54,796 nt of DNA from assembly GCF_020630935.1 (NCBI RefSeq), contig NZ_JAHDIG010000011.1:1-54796 (forward strand), given 5' to 3'. This DNA comes from Bernardetia sp. GTDB taxonomy: Bacteria > Bacteroidota > Bacteroidia > Cytophagales > Bernardetiaceae. Of the stretch, positions 47,307 through 54,796 are shown piece after piece. The number at the start of each line of letters is the position of its first letter. Position 1 is the stretch's first letter. Position numbers and translations under genes: made by a program. The notes beneath the pieces were generated by a model. It made no database searches. It was not told where the DNA came from and saw only the letters and a list, made by a program, of their open reading frames with translations.

Positions 47307-49065
47307 GTTAAGAAAAGTATTGCGTCTTATTGTCTATGGCGATGAAAATAGACAATATCCAGATACATATTTTGAGGAACAAAATTACCAGTGTGCAAGG
47401 CTTTTGCCCCTTGTCAGTATTGTCTTTATGTTTATTTGGTTGGGTTACATTCCCTTAGATAGAGAACTGTATCCAAATGTAGAAGGAATTCTTTATTTAA
47501 GAGTAGGCTTATCAGTTGTTAGTATTATTACTTTTGGATTGTATTGGATTCCATTTTTTAGAAAAAATGCCATCTATTTGATGAGCATTTTGGGAGCGTA
47601 TGCTGTTGTAAGTACAGCTATTATCACAGGACTTACAAAAGGAAATCCTTCATATATGGGAGGTTTTTGTATGGTCTTGGTTGCTTCTCTTTTTGTGCCT
47701 CTACGTATTGATGTATATTATTCAGTAATGCTCATTGCCCTACTTTCTTTTTTTGCTACTTTATCTATTTTGGATGTCAATATAATGGCAGATATCCCAA
47801 AATATAGTCTAAACGATTTGGTAAGTGCCGTTATTTTGGCTTTTATTTTTACTTTTTTAATGGACAGAGACAGACACTCTTACTATAAAAAATCAAAAGA
47901 TAGAGACAAACAACGCAAACAAATACAACAACAAGCTCTCTTAATCCAAGAAAATAATAAAGAACTAAAACAGTCTGAACACGAACTCAAACGGAACCTA
48001 GAAGAACTAAAAACCACACAAGAGGAGCTAAAAAAACAAAAAACAGAGGTGGAAAATGCTTATAAAGAACTTCAATTTACCCAAAAACAGCTTATCCAGT
48101 CTGAAAAATTAGCTAGTTTAGGACAGCTTATTGCTAACATTGCCCACGAAATAAATACGCCTTTGGGAGCTATTCAATCTTCTGCTGAAGGTGTTGAGAG
48201 TATTCTTTTAGAGACTCTTCCAGAGCTTCCTACGTTTCTCAAAAAACTAGATGACCAAATTACACCTGTTTTCAACAAATTTGTAGAAAAATCATCTAAA
48301 CAAACAGAATTACTATCGACACGAGAACAACGAAATGTAAAATATAAGCTGATAGACGAACTAGAAAGTTTAGGTTTTTCAAATATTGAGGGATACGCCG
48401 ATTTGATTGCCGATATGAATATGCAAGATGAAAAAGAATGGATAATTCAGCTCTTACAAACTAAAAATAGAGAAGAAGTTTTCGAAACAGCTTACCAACT
48501 CTCTAGTATTATACGAAGCAATCAGACTATTAAAGAAGCTACTAAAAGGGCTGGAAAAACGGTAATTGCCCTCAAAAATTTTGCTCGCCAAGAGTATTCA
48601 GAAGAAAAATCAGAAGTAGATATTAATCAAAGCCTAGAAACGACATTAGTACTTTATCACAATCAAATCAAACACGGAATAGATATAAAGCGAAATTTAG
48701 ATTATATCCCCTCTTTTTTAGGTTACCCAGACGAACTTATGCAAGTTTGGACAAATCTTATCCATAATGCGATTCAAGCTATGAAAGGTAAGGGAGAGCT
48801 TACCATTTCTACTCAAACAAATGACAATAAAGTGCTTATCTCCATAGAAGACACAGGAGGAGGAATACCAAAAGAAATCCAAAATAAGATATTTGATACT
48901 TTTTTTACTACAAAACCTATAGGTGAAGGAAGTGGGTTAGGGTTAGATATTACAAAAAAAATCATTCAACGACACGATGGCAAAATTTGGTTTGAGAGTG
49001 AGGAAGGAATTGGAACTACATTTTTTATTGAAATTCCTATTCATCAAAACAAAACAATTTCTTAA
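47299..49065 (+). CDS. Multi-TM sensor histidine kinase (cluster kinase 4)
   Basis: This 588-residue kinase has five or six transmembrane helices (about 33-190) ending in a basic DRDRHSYYKKSKDRDKQRK stretch. A coiled coil follows, then DHp with H283 (NIAHEINTPLG, same position as the previous kinase). The inserted LLSTREQR/YADLIADM segment, helix 2 RAGKTVIALKNFARQ and HATPase complete it (NLIHNAIQAM, DTGGGIP, GSGLGLDIT). The membrane domain differs from that of kinase 3 in sequence. The start overlaps the previous stop. It is the last gene of the kinase cluster, followed by a terminator-like hairpin before rimP. Confidence 0.93.
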   Translation: MNELRKVLRLIVYGDENRQYPDTYFEEQNYQCARLLPLVSIVFMFIWLGYIPLDRELYPNVEGILYLRVGLSVVSIITFGLYWIPFFRKNAIYLMSILGAYAVVSTAIITGLTKGNPSYMGGFCMVLVASLFVPLRIDVYYSVMLIALLSFFATLSILDVNIMADIPKYSLNDLVSAVILAFIFTFLMDRDRHSYYKKSKDRDKQRKQIQQQALLIQENNKELKQSEHELKRNLEELKTTQEELKKQKTEVENAYKELQFTQKQLIQSEKLASLGQLIANIAHEINTPLGAIQSSAEGVESILLETLPELPTFLKKLDDQITPVFNKFVEKSSKQTELLSTREQRNVKYKLIDELESLGFSNIEGYADLIADMNMQDEKEWIIQLLQTKNREEVFETAYQLSSIIRSNQTIKEATKRAGKTVIALKNFARQEYSEEKSEVDINQSLETTLVLYHNQIKHGIDIKRNLDYIPSFLGYPDELMQVWTNLIHNAIQAMKGKGELTISTQTNDNKVLISIEDTGGGIPKEIQNKIFDTFFTTKPIGEGSGLGLDITKKIIQRHDGKIWFESEEGIGTTFFIEIPIHQNKTIS

Positions 49066-49076
49066 AAATTAAGGAG

Positions 49077-49107
49077 TTGCAAAACAAAACTCTTTTTCGT
49101 AATTTTG
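49077..49107 (+). promoter_or_regulatory. Candidate promoter for the rimP operon
   Basis: TTG (49077-49079) is followed after 20 bp by TAATTTTG (49100-49107), fitting the Bacteroidota TTG-N19-21-TAnnTTTG consensus. Transcription would start near 49114, upstream of the hairpin at 49130, so that hairpin would be in the rimP leader. Confidence 0.5.
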
Positions 49108-49129
49108 TAACCAATTAAAGAAAAAAAGA

Positions 49130-49165
49130 AATGGAAGGCAGAAAAAGCCTTCCATTTTCATTTTA
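49130..49165 (+). terminator. Terminator-like hairpin before rimP
   Basis: AATGGAAGGC (49130-49139) pairs with GCCTTCCATT (49147-49156), 7-nt loop, followed by a T-rich stretch. It ends the kinase cluster or, if the promoter at 49077 is used, forms an attenuator-like leader of rimP. Confidence 0.75.
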
Positions 49166-49218
49166 TTTGTGTTTTGTCTGTCTGAAAACAGATTTTTATT
49201 CATAATTCTCACTGGTAT

Positions 49219-49821
49219 ATGTCCGATTCAAAAACAGCACAAATCAATTCTATTAAAGAAAAAATAAGTGATTTTATTCAAAAAGCAACTTCCCCAGAAG
49301 CAACACAAGAAGGAAGTCAGATGGCTGAATATGCTTTATCACAACATATTTTTTTGTTAGAAACTCAAATTTCCAAAACCAGAACGCCAAAAATAGTCGT
49401 AATTATAGATGGAGATAATGGCGTCGGAATTGCTGACTGTGCCAACGTGAGCCGTAAACTAGGAGCTTACTTTGAAGAGGAAAGTCCATTTGGAAAAGAT
49501 GAAAATGGAGAAGACAAAGCCTATAATTTGGAAGTTACTTCGCCTGGTATTGATTATGGTTTGCATATATTTAGGCAATATCCTCAACACGTAGGGCGTA
49601 CTTTAGAATTTGAACTAAAAGATGGCACAAAAAAACTAGGAAAACTACAATCTATTGAAGAAACAGAGGTAGATGGAGAAATAAAAAAGGTTTTTCAAAT
49701 TACAGAAGAATATCAAGTAGCTGAAGGAAAAAAAGGCAAACTCAAAACAAAATACAAACCTGCTACTATCAACTTTGATGAGGTCAAAGTAGCGTACGTA
49801 CAAATATCATTTAAGAAATAA
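49219..49821 (+). CDS. rimP: Ribosome maturation factor RimP
   Basis: This 200-residue protein is needed for 30S subunit maturation. The N-terminal alpha/beta domain shows VVIIDGDNGVGIADCANVSRKLG and LEVTSPGIDYGLHIFRQYPQHVGR, both RimP signatures (DxDxGVxxxDC and EVSSPG-hydrophobic-L equivalents). The C-terminal SH3-like domain holds FELKDGTKKLGKLQ. At 200 residues it is longer than the usual 150-160. The extra sequence is a Lys/Glu loop before the last strand (EEYQVAEGKKGKLKTKYK) and an insertion near EEESPFGKDENGEDK. It precedes nusA, the conserved order of this operon. The spacing to nusA is 62 bp with a small hairpin. Confidence 0.9.
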   Translation: MSDSKTAQINSIKEKISDFIQKATSPEATQEGSQMAEYALSQHIFLLETQISKTRTPKIVVIIDGDNGVGIADCANVSRKLGAYFEEESPFGKDENGEDKAYNLEVTSPGIDYGLHIFRQYPQHVGRTLEFELKDGTKKLGKLQSIEETEVDGEIKKVFQITEEYQVAEGKKGKLKTKYKPATINFDEVKVAYVQISFKK

Positions 49822-49844
49822 TAAAATTTGACTTTTAATTAATT

Positions 49845-49866
49845 AAACAAGGTTTTAACCTTGTTT
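49845..49866 (+). promoter_or_regulatory. Hairpin in the rimP-nusA gap
   Basis: AAACAAGGTT (49845-49854) is a perfect complement of AACCTTGTTT (49857-49866) with only a 2-nt loop (in practice a few terminal pairs open). It lies 18 bp before the nusA ATG. No U-run follows, so it is more likely a processing or regulatory hairpin than a terminator. Confidence 0.45.
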
Positions 49867-49883
49867 GAAGAATATATACAAAA

Positions 49884-51134
49884 ATGAGCATAGAAACTAC
49901 AACATTAATAGATTCGTTTGCAGACTTTGCAAGACTAAAGCGCATCGATCGTCCGACGATGATTCGTATTTTGGAAGATGTTTTCCGTACCCTTATTCGT
50001 AGAAAGTATCGTTCTGATGAAAACTTTGATGTCATTGTCAATATCGAAAAAGGAGACTTAGAAATTTGGCAATACAGAAATATCATTGATGATGATGAGC
50101 CAGAATACGACGAACAAACCGAAATTCGTTTGTCAGAAGCTCAAAAAATTGAGCCAGACTTCGAAGTAGGCGAAGATGTAGCCCAAGAAATAAAGATTGA
50201 GGACTTTGGACGCAGACTTGTCCAAACAGCTCGCCAAACACTTATCCAAAAGGTAAGAGATTTGGAAAAAGACTTACTCTATCAAAAATACAAGGAATAC
50301 GTAGGAGAAATTGTTACGTGTGAAGTCTATCAAGTTTTGAAACGTGAGGTAGTCTTGCAAGACAGTGAAGGTAAAGAATTGAGTTTGCCAAAAGGAGAAC
50401 AAATTCCTAAAGACCGTTTTCGTAAAGGTGATAGTGTTCGTGCTGTTGTTCATCGTGTAGAGATGCAAAATGGAAATCCAAAAATTATCCTTTCACGTAC
50501 TGCACCATTGTTTTTGGAAAAATTATTCGAATCTGAAATTCCAGAAATTGAAGAGGGAACAATCGCAGTCAGAAAAGTAGTCAGAGAAGCTGGCGAACGT
50601 GCAAAAGTAGCTGTAGAATCTTTTGACGACCGTATCGACCCTGTTGGTGCGTGTGTGGGAATGAAAGGTTCTCGTATTCATGCTATCGTTAGAGAACTTT
50701 GCAATGAAAATATTGATGTTATCAATTATACAGAAAACTTAGAGCTCTTGATTTCTCGTGCGCTTAGTCCTGCCAAAACAAGCTCTATGAAAATAGATGA
50801 GGACAACAAGCGTGTAGCTGTTTTCTTAAAGAGAGACCAAATTTCATTAGCTATCGGAAAAGGTGGGCAGAATATTCGCCTAGCAGGAAAGTTAGTAGAT
50901 TATGAAATTGACGTATTCAGAGAAGAAGCCATTGACGACTTTGAGGACGATGTGGACTTGTCAGAATTTAAAGATGCTATCGATGATTGGATTATCGATG
51001 AGTTTCATAAAGTAGGTTTCGATACAGCAAGAAGCGTATTGGAATACAACCGAGAAGACTTGATTCGTCGTGTAGATTTGGAAGAAGAAACGATTGATTT
51101 TGTCTTGGAAGTTCTTAAAAAAGAATTTGAATAA
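49884..51134 (+). CDS. nusA: Transcription termination/antitermination factor NusA
   Basis: This 416-residue factor binds RNA polymerase and nascent RNA. It has an N-terminal domain (about 1-130), an S1 domain (about 135-205, GEIVTCEVYQVLKREVVLQ), and KH1 with ESFDDRIDPVGACVGMKGSRIHAIVREL. KH2 follows, with KRDQISLAIGKGGQNIRLAGKL. A C-terminal extension (about 355-416) has a helix-hairpin-helix-like VGFDTARSVLEYNREDL. Length fits Bacteroidota NusA. It is downstream of rimP as in most bacteria. A short stem follows its stop, then a long gap before infB. Confidence 0.96.
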   Translation: MSIETTTLIDSFADFARLKRIDRPTMIRILEDVFRTLIRRKYRSDENFDVIVNIEKGDLEIWQYRNIIDDDEPEYDEQTEIRLSEAQKIEPDFEVGEDVAQEIKIEDFGRRLVQTARQTLIQKVRDLEKDLLYQKYKEYVGEIVTCEVYQVLKREVVLQDSEGKELSLPKGEQIPKDRFRKGDSVRAVVHRVEMQNGNPKIILSRTAPLFLEKLFESEIPEIEEGTIAVRKVVREAGERAKVAVESFDDRIDPVGACVGMKGSRIHAIVRELCNENIDVINYTENLELLISRALSPAKTSSMKIDEDNKRVAVFLKRDQISLAIGKGGQNIRLAGKLVDYEIDVFREEAIDDFEDDVDLSEFKDAIDDWIIDEFHKVGFDTARSVLEYNREDLIRRVDLEEETIDFVLEVLKKEFE

Positions 51135-51150
51135 TTATATAATTAGAAAG

Positions 51151-51187
51151 ACCCTAAGAGTAGAAAATGCTTTTAGGGTTTGTATTT
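51151..51187 (+). terminator. Probable terminator after nusA
   Basis: ACCCTAA (51151-51157) pairs with TTAGGGT (51173-51179), followed by a T-rich but interrupted tail. The stem is short, so termination may be partial and allow read-through to infB. Confidence 0.5.
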
Positions 51188-51235
51188 TCTTTCAAAAAAT
51201 CCATAAAAACGAAATAAAAAATATTTTTTTAAGAT

Positions 51236-51271
51236 TTTGGATTAATTTTTCTAAAAATTATCGTATTTTTG
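51236..51271 (+). promoter_or_regulatory. Weak candidate promoter for infB
   Basis: TATTTTTG (51264-51271) matches TAnnTTTG; a TTTG ends 24 bp upstream, slightly longer than the usual spacing. If used, the infB leader would be about 350 nt. Confidence 0.3.
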
Positions 51272-51481
51272 TATAATAATCTGTCTTTACTGATTTGAAT
51301 CATCTACTTTTTTGTGTTTAGCTTATTATTTATAAAAAATAATGAGTGAGTAAATTCTAGGTAAAAACAAGATTACACAATAAAACATTTATATTCAGTA
51401 TTATACATAAACTTAACATAGTTTATTCATCCAAACCCAATACCGTTTCAAAAAAAACTTAAATTAGTTTAAGAACAGACC

Positions 51482-51518
51482 CTCCTAAAATCACTAAAAT
51501 CAAAAATCAATTTAGGAG
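51482..51518. repeat. Inverted repeat in the infB leader
   Basis: CTCCTAAA (51482-51489) and TTTAGGAG (51511-51518) are perfect 8-bp complements separated by 21 nt. It lies about 115 bp before the infB ATG. Because the right arm contains AGGAG it could mask a ribosome-binding sequence, although it is too far from the start to be the infB site. Confidence 0.4.
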
Positions 51519-51631
51519 TCAAAAGTAGGCAACTCATCATTTTTTAGAATTTTATTGACCTTTTTGGCATAAGTATATTACAAAAAAATAATTTTCAGAA
51601 GATACGTTAATAGTCGCCCCACAAAAAATTT

Positions 51632-54600
51632 ATGGCAGAAAACAAAAAACAAATGAGACTCAGTCAAGTCGCCCGAAAGCTAAACATCGGACGCAATACT
51701 ATCGTTGAGCATCTACGAAAGAAAGGACATGACTTGAAAGGCAACCCCAATGAGCCTATCAGTCAAGAAATGTATGCAATTTTGGAAAAAGACTTTGAAT
51801 CTTCACTCAAAAACAGAAGAAAAGCATCTAATATCAAAATAGGAACTACTGCCTCAACAGGTAAAACTATTGATAAGGATACAAAGAAAAAGTCTAACAA
51901 AGAGGAAGAAAAAGAAGATACAGGGCAAGAAAAAGAATTAATTATAAAAGGAAATGTACAATCTAGCCCTGAACCTAAGAAGGAAGAAAAGAAGAAAGAA
52001 CCAGAAACATTTACGACTGATTCTCATCAGATGAAGGTAGTTGGAAAGGTAGATTTAGATAAGTTTAAGAAACGCAAGAGTTCTACCAAAAAGAATACTA
52101 ATACTGCTCAGAGCAAAACAACAACAACTCCAAAATCAGTAGAGAAAAAAGTAGAAAAAGTAGAAAAAACAACTTTTAAGAAAGAAGTAAACGATAAGAA
52201 AGAAGAAATCAAACCAAAGTCTATCGAAAGCAACTCTACAAAAGAGCCAGTAAATAAGAAAGTCAATACAGAGAGTGTAAAAGAAAGCCAAGAGAAAGAC
52301 AAAAAGCAAGATAAGAAAGCTACTGAAAAGCCACAGATTAAGTCTGAAAAAACAACAATTTCAAAAGAAAAAGAGGTATCAAAAAAGCCATCTGAAAATA
52401 TAAAAGCAGATAAGCCTGTAATTCCTTCTACTAAAAAGACAAAAGAAGAACCGAAAAAAGTAGTAGATGAAGAGGCAAATGATGACGAGTTTGTTTCCTC
52501 ACAAGGAGATAAATTACCAGGGCTTAAAGTGGTTGGAAAAATAGATTTATCTTCTTTTTCTAAAAAGAAAAAATCTTCTTCCTCTTCTGATAAATCGGAA
52601 GATGGAACTCGCCGCCGTCGTCGTCGTCGCCGTCGTCGTAGAGGTGAGGGAGAAAGCTCTTCTGATAGTAAGCCACAAGATTTGACTAAGTTAAACACAA
52701 AAGAAAAATCTGGAGCTACAGCTGATAAATCAGATGCTGATTCAAGTAGAAGACGTAAGAAAAAACGTAAAGAACCTTCTGAAAAAGAAGTTCAAGACCA
52801 AATCAAGGCTACTCTTGCTCGTATGAACACAGGTTCTGGAAAAGGAGGTAGAGGTGGCAAAAAATCTAGTAGAAAAGACAGACGTGAGGCTCGTGAAAAC
52901 GAACAAAACGAAGTACAAGAAGAAAAGAAATTACTCAATGTAACAGAGTTTATTCCAGCTAGTGATTTTGCTAACTTACTTGATGTATCTATCAATGAGC
53001 TTATCTCAAAAGGAATGGGATTAGGCGTAATGATTTCTATCAACTTGCGCTTAGATGCTGAACTAATTACACTTCTTGCTGACGAGTTTGGTTATGATGT
53101 AGAGTTTACATCTGCTGAGGAAGAAACAGAAGTAGTATTAGAGGTAGAAGACAAACCAGAAGACTTAGAACCTCGTGCGCCTATTGTTACCATTATGGGA
53201 CACGTTGACCACGGAAAAACAACGCTTTTGGATAATATTCGTAAAGCAAAAGTAGCTGCTGGAGAAGCAGGTGGAATTACTCAACACATTGGAGCATACA
53301 ATGTCGTCTTAGAAGAAGGAAAAGAACTTACATTCCTAGATACTCCAGGTCACGAAGCCTTTACAGCTATGCGTGCAAGGGGAGCAAAAGTTACTGACGT
53401 TGTAATTATTGTAGTAGCTGCTGACGATGGTGTGATGCCACAAACTAAAGAAGCCATCAATCATGCTCAACTTGCAGAAGTACCTATTATTATTGCTATC
53501 AATAAGATAGATAAAGAAGGTGCAAACCCTGATAGAGTAAAACAAGAACTTGCCGATATGAATGTATTGGTGGAAGAGTGGGGTGGAAAATATCAGTCGT
53601 ATCATATTTCTGCGAAGAAAGGATTAGGTATAGATGAACTTTTAGAAGGCGTTTTATTGGAAGCTGAAGTATTAGAACTTAAAGCCAATCCGAATAGAAA
53701 TGCCGTAGGAACTGTAGTAGAAGCCTCTTTAGACAAAGGACGTGGTTATGTGGCAACAACGATTGTACAAAATGGAACACTAAAAGTGGGTGATGTAATC
53801 TTAGCAGGTTCACACTTTGGTAAAGTGCGTGCCATGATAGACCATTTAGGAAAACGTTTGGATGAAGCTCCTCCTTCTATGCCAGTACAGATATTAGGTT
53901 TAGATGGTGCGCCAAATGCAGGAGATAGATTCAACGTAATGAAAACAGAAAGAGAAGCAAAAGATATTGCTACTCGCCGTGGACAAATTTTGCGTGAACA
54001 GTCTATCCGTGCTACCAAACGTCTTACACTTAGTGATATTCACAGACGACTTGCTATTGGTAACTTCCAGCAACTCAACCTTATCATCAAAGGTGATGTG
54101 GATGGTTCTGTGGAAGCATTGGCAGATTCATTACAAAAACTTTCTACTGATGAAGTGGAAGTAAATATTGTAATGAAAGGTGTAGGTCAGATTTCAGAAT
54201 CAGATGTAAACTTAGCCATTAGTGCAGATGCAATTATTATTGGTTTCCAAGTTCGTCCGTCAAGAAATGCTCGTGCATTGGCAGACCGTGAGCAAGTAGA
54301 AGTTCGCCTTTATTCAGTTATCTATAAAGCGATTGAGGAAGTCAAGTCGGCTATTGTAGGTCTTCTTGCTCCGAAAATCGAAGAAGATATTGTCGGAACG
54401 GTTGAGATTCGTGAGACATTTAAAGTCTCTAAAGTCGGTACGATTGCTGGTTGTATGGTTACAAGTGGAAAAATCAAGCGTAATAACAAAATTAGAATTA
54501 TTCGTGAAGGTATTGTTATTCACGAAGGAGAAATTAGTGCACTTAAACGCTACAAAGACGACGTACAAGAAGTCAAATCTGGATTTGAATGTGGTATTTC

Positions 54601-54739
54601 TATTAAAAACTATAACGATATTCAAGTTGGAGATGAGATAGAATCGTACGAAGAAAGAGAAGTAAAACGTACTTTTGAAGAACTCAAAAATACGAGTGCA
54701 ACTCCTAAGAAGGAAAAAGAACAATCAGAAGCTAACTAA
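51632..54739 (+). CDS. infB: Translation initiation factor IF-2
   Basis: This 1035-residue GTPase delivers initiator tRNA to the ribosome. An N-terminal IF2-N-like helix domain ([20 protein letters not shown]) is followed by about 380 residues of low-complexity Lys/Glu/Ser/Thr sequence. That region includes a run of 11 Arg (residues 327-337, coded 52610-52642) and repeated VVGKxDL(D/S)xFxK segments. A second IF2-N domain comes before the GTPase: G1 GHVDHGKTT (residue 523), switch [11 protein letters not shown]3 DTPGH, G4 NKID, G5 SAKKG. Domains II-IV are complete, with the C-terminal fMet-tRNA-binding domain ending about residue 1015. Length is typical for Bacteroidota. A terminator follows 24 bp after the stop codon. 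Confidence 0.97.
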   Translation: MAENKKQMRLSQVARKLNIGRNTIVEHLRKKGHDLKGNPNEPISQEMYAILEKDFESSLKNRRKASNIKIGTTASTGKTIDKDTKKKSNKEEEKEDTGQEKELIIKGNVQSSPEPKKEEKKKEPETFTTDSHQMKVVGKVDLDKFKKRKSSTKKNTNTAQSKTTTTPKSVEKKVEKVEKTTFKKEVNDKKEEIKPKSIESNSTKEPVNKKVNTESVKESQEKDKKQDKKATEKPQIKSEKTTISKEKEVSKKPSENIKADKPVIPSTKKTKEEPKKVVDEEANDDEFVSSQGDKLPGLKVVGKIDLSSFSKKKKSSSSSDKSEDGTRRRRRRRRRRRGEGESSSDSKPQDLTKLNTKEKSGATADKSDADSSRRRKKKRKEPSEKEVQDQIKATLARMNTGSGKGGRGGKKSSRKDRREARENEQNEVQEEKKLLNVTEFIPASDFANLLDVSINELISKGMGLGVMISINLRLDAELITLLADEFGYDVEFTSAEEETEVVLEVEDKPEDLEPRAPIVTIMGHVDHGKTTLLDNIRKAKVAAGEAGGITQHIGAYNVVLEEGKELTFLDTPGHEAFTAMRARGAKVTDVVIIVVAADDGVMPQTKEAINHAQLAEVPIIIAINKIDKEGANPDRVKQELADMNVLVEEWGGKYQSYHISAKKGLGIDELLEGVLLEAEVLELKANPNRNAVGTVVEASLDKGRGYVATTIVQNGTLKVGDVILAGSHFGKVRAMIDHLGKRLDEAPPSMPVQILGLDGAPNAGDRFNVMKTEREAKDIATRRGQILREQSIRATKRLTLSDIHRRLAIGNFQQLNLIIKGDVDGSVEALADSLQKLSTDEVEVNIVMKGVGQISESDVNLAISADAIIIGFQVRPSRNARALADREQVEVRLYSVIYKAIEEVKSAIVGLLAPKIEEDIVGTVEIRETFKVSKVGTIAGCMVTSGKIKRNNKIRIIREGIVIHEGEISALKRYKDDVQEVKSGFECGISIKNYNDIQVGDEIESYEEREVKRTFEELKNTSATPKKEKEQSEAN

Positions 54740-54763
54740 AATTAGCTTTCATATATATAACAT

Positions 54764-54796
54764 AAAGCATTTCTATTTTTATAGGAATGCTTTTTT
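54764..54796 (+). terminator. Intrinsic terminator of infB
   Basis: AAAGCATT-CTAT (54764-54775) pairs with ATAG-AATGCTTT (54781-54793), followed by a T-run that reaches the end of the window. One internal T-G wobble interrupts the stem. Confidence 0.85.

Larger units (their letters stand above)
51135..51631. other. 497-bp nusA-infB gap
   Basis: This gap is unusually long for a normally tight operon. It has a terminator-like stem after nusA (51151-51180), a TATTTTTG (51264-51271) with a TTTG 24 bp upstream as a weak promoter, and CTCCTAAA/TTTAGGAG as an inverted repeat (51482-51518, 21-nt loop). The rest is AT-rich. No ORF is present. It looks like a separate transcription unit for infB with a long structured leader. 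Confidence 0.5.

Noticed and set aside
52108-52698. 196-codon minus-strand open frame opposite infB
   Set aside because: It is the antisense of the Lys/Glu/Arg low-complexity linker, giving Ser/Phe/Arg-rich sequence with no domain; the infB frame is clearly the real one.

Overview
The window is a chromosomal segment of an AT-rich member of the Bacteroidota, most likely a Cytophagales-type organism close to Flexibacter/Bernardetia. This placement is inference. It rests on 7TMR-DISM and beta-propeller signalling proteins, a mitochondrial-type aconitase, a BatB-like VWA protein, lipoproteins with short lipoboxes, weak Shine-Dalgarno signals and TAnnTTTG promoter motifs. I see no rRNA, functional tRNA, CRISPR array, transposase or phage gene.

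Layout. 1-5.1 kb (minus strand): a DNA-repair pair, sbcC then alkB-like, preceded by a lipoprotein and a ribosome hibernation factor. 5.3-11.9 kb (minus): a 7TMR-DISM histidine kinase and a very large hybrid kinase with three receiver domains. 12.2-15.8 kb: diadenylate cyclase (c-di-AMP), converging on a Na+/solute symporter, then a membrane acyltransferase. 15.8-20 kb (minus): gltX and aconitase. 20.2-26 kb: a lipoprotein, a DUF1801 protein, a GAF/PAS sensor without a kinase domain (minus), a BatB-like VWA protein and an HExxH lipoprotein. A 139-bp inverted-repeat element follows. 26.4-34.7 kb: a propeller/GAF/SpoIIE phosphatase sensor (minus), urocanase, an SDR epimerase and small secreted proteins. 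34.9-36 kb: a MurG-like glycosyltransferase.

The most distinctive part is 36.1-49.1 kb, all on the plus strand. It holds a receiver-SpoIIE phosphatase, a membrane thioredoxin-like CPCS protein, a 5-PAS kinase, a lone receiver, and three more kinases (the last two overlap by 8 nt). All four kinases have different N-terminal sensors (His-rich multi-TM, PilJ-like, and two different multi-TM domains). They share one unusual kinase core in which the two phosphoacceptor (DHp) helices are separated by a conserved segment containing an LSTREKR motif and a YADLIxDM motif. No kinase here carries its own receiver, and the two receiver proteins in the cluster resemble each other. This suggests a many-sensor, few-output hub that may feed a PP2C-type (partner-switching) phosphatase.

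The window closes with the conserved rimP-nusA-infB translation/transcription block (49.2-54.8 kb). It has a promoter-plus-hairpin leader before rimP, a hairpin between rimP and nusA, and an unusually long 497-bp nusA-infB gap.
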